Positions 62,719 to 64,000 of a DNA stretch of 64,000 nt are shown here, one piece after another. This stretch comes from Bradyrhizobium sp. CSA207 (GTDB lineage Bacteria > Pseudomonadota > Alphaproteobacteria > Rhizobiales > Xanthobacteraceae): NCBI RefSeq assembly GCF_029051685.1, contig NZ_JAACFT010000026.1, positions 52,685 through 116,684 of the forward strand. Direction: 5' to 3'. Numbering within the stretch: the first letter of the stretch is position 1; each line of letters starts with the position of its first letter. The position numbers and the translations under genes are program-made. Under the pieces are notes generated by a model. That model had not been told where the DNA came from. It saw nothing but the letters and a program-made list of their open reading frames with translations, and ran no database searches.

Positions 62719-63223
62719 CATCTCGCCGCCGGCGGCGGGCCTGCGGTAAGGCTTCGTTTACCTTGCCTGAAGATCGTGCGCGCCGCCTGCGCCGGGTCTG
62801 ATGTCGTGGCCACGACAGACGCCGGATGCCGGCAGAGCCGTGCCGCTCGCGTGCCAGACGCGCATCCGCTGCCACGGCCGCAGCTTTTCCGGACACCTCG
62901 CACCGCCGTTAGCCGCGCGTTTACCCAAAGCGTCTTCGTGCCGGAAACGACGGCCCGGTTTTGCCGAAACGCGCCAGCCCCGGCAGTCAAATGGCAAACT
63001 TGTCTTCAATCTCCGTATTAGCACGGAGGCTGAAATTAACGTGGCCGTGAAATGGGATGTCTAACGATTTAGGGTGAGGGCGTCCGTCAGTTTCGAAGGA
63101 TCGTGCAGGTGACGCGCGCGATGCCCTCCGCTTGGCAAAGCTGCCGGTCGCGAACGGCCGCCACGGCCGACGAGATCAAGGGCCGAGTTTCGGCCGCGAT
63201 TCCAGGTTAGTAAGGCGTATCGC
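62719..63223. other. 505-base gap before cheA
   Basis: No gene recognised on either strand. It should hold the promoter and leader of cheA, but I see no clear promoter motif, palindrome or ribosome binding site beyond a weak TAAGG about 8 bases before the cheA ATG. Confidence 0.5.
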
Positions 63224-64000
63224 ATGGATGATCTGTTGCGGGAGTTTCTGACGGAGACCAGCGAGAGCCTGGACACCGTGGACAATCAGCTGGTGAAGTT
63301 CGAGCAGGAGCCGAACAACGCCAAGATCCTGGACAACATCTTCCGCCTGGTTCACACCATCAAGGGCACCTGCGGCTTTTTGGGCTTGCCGCGTCTGGAA
63401 GCGCTGGCGCATGCCGGCGAGACCTTGATGGGCAAGTTCCGCGACGGCATGCCGGTGACCGGGCAGGCGGTGACGGTGATCCTGTCCTCGATCGACCGCA
63501 TCAAGGAGATTCTGGCCGGGCTGGAGGCGACCGAAGCCGAGCCCGAGGGCACCGACCGCGACCTCATCGACAAGCTGGAAGCGATGGTCGAGCAGGGCAT
63601 GGCCGTCATGGCGGCGGGGATTGCCGCGGCTCCCGTTGCTGAAGCGCCGCCGCTGGTGCCGGAAGCGCCGGCTGAAGTGGAAGCTGCGCCCGCCCGCCAG
63701 GGCGCGCTGATCGACCAGACCCTGGAGCGGCCGCTGCGTCCCGGCGAAGTGTCGCTGGACGAGCTGGAGCGCGCCTTCCGCGAGACCGCGATCGAAGCGC
63801 CGGTGCCTGTCGCCAAGGTTGAGCCCGCGCCTGCACCGGCCGTGGCAGCTGCCGCGCCCGTCGCCAAGGCAACCGCCAAGGAGACAAAGCCCGCCAAGGA
63901 CAAGCCCGCGGCCAAGAAGTCGATGGCGGACGAGGTGGCCGCCGAGGGCGACCGCATCGCCAACCAGTCGATCCGCGTCAACGTGGATACGCTGGAGCAT
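63224..64000 (+). CDS. cheA: Chemotaxis histidine kinase CheA, 5' part (runs off the window)
   Basis: The first 259 codons, without a stop, run past the window end. Residues 1-105 are the P1 Hpt domain with phosphorylated His in FRLVHTIKGTCGFLG and the following LEALAHAGETLMGKFRDG. A long Ala/Pro/Lys/Glu-rich linker (about 130-240) follows and the last residues, SIRVNVDTLEH, begin the dimerisation (P3) domain, so the usual CheY-binding P2 may be reduced or absent. CheA passes phosphate from chemoreceptor complexes to CheY and CheB. Confidence 0.95.
   Translation, partial: MDDLLREFLTETSESLDTVDNQLVKFEQEPNNAKILDNIFRLVHTIKGTCGFLGLPRLEALAHAGETLMGKFRDGMPVTGQAVTVILSSIDRIKEILAGLEATEAEPEGTDRDLIDKLEAMVEQGMAVMAAGIAAAPVAEAPPLVPEAPAEVEAAPARQGALIDQTLERPLRPGEVSLDELERAFRETAIEAPVPVAKVEPAPAPAVAAAAPVAKATAKETKPAKDKPAAKKSMADEVAAEGDRIANQSIRVNVDTLEH

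Overview
The window looks like chromosomal DNA of an alphaproteobacterium, most likely Bradyrhizobium or a close relative. This rests on high GC, F1-ATPase genes grouped as atpHAGDC, many extracytoplasmic solute receptors and LysR regulators, and short palindromic intergenic repeats of the kind common in Bradyrhizobium. No database search was possible; family calls come from motifs and from remembered homologues.

Housekeeping part (1-27250). atpHAGDC (137-5268) is followed by a membrane class III nucleotide cyclase and two tandem RppH-type Nudix genes. A long minus-strand block reads rplU-rpmA, GNAT acetyltransferase, MaoC-like protein, obgE, proB, proA, nadD, rsfS, rlmH, envC-like, ctpA and a polysaccharide deacetylase. 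It is interrupted between obgE and proB by a Bug-type receptor gene and a sulfatase gene; the sulfatase lies between two copies of a ~114-bp repeat. A ROK protein with an apparently permuted motif order, an alpha/beta hydrolase and tRNA-Ser(CGA) follow.

Accessory part (27217-41400). An MFS gene whose frame ends inside the tRNA diverges from a Tat-type alpha/beta hydrolase gene, followed by cyclophilin-like and LysR genes. Next come LysR / FAD monooxygenase / Bug receptor, then an ABC-transporter operon containing clear rutB, rutC and rutD orthologues without rutA, divergent from another LysR gene.

Redox/metal cluster (43309-49756), the most unusual region. A DUF1622 membrane protein and a Met-rich Spy-like periplasmic protein precede three tightly packed genes: a membrane-anchored FAD/NAD/2Fe-2S reductase, a five-helix protein with two H-x13-H pairs (predicted di-heme cytochrome b), and a membrane-anchored seven-heme cytochrome c. 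A His/Cys-rich exported protein and an ECF sigma factor with a C-terminal CxxC-x7-CxC motif (CorE/ECF44-like) follow. I infer a metal-responsive pathway moving electrons from cytoplasmic NAD(P)H to the periplasm. The 5' end of the reductase gene appears frameshifted at a G5 run.

Final part (50000-64000). A DUF2157/GDYXXLXY pair, a MocR-type regulator divergent from a DMT exporter, a LysR regulator divergent from a flavodoxin-fold quinone reductase, and a signalling region: EAL protein with a degenerate receiver, LuxR-type protein with a degenerate histidine-kinase dimerisation helix, Hpt protein, Crp/Fnr regulator, a mosaic of broken regulator fragments, and the 5' part of cheA running off the end.
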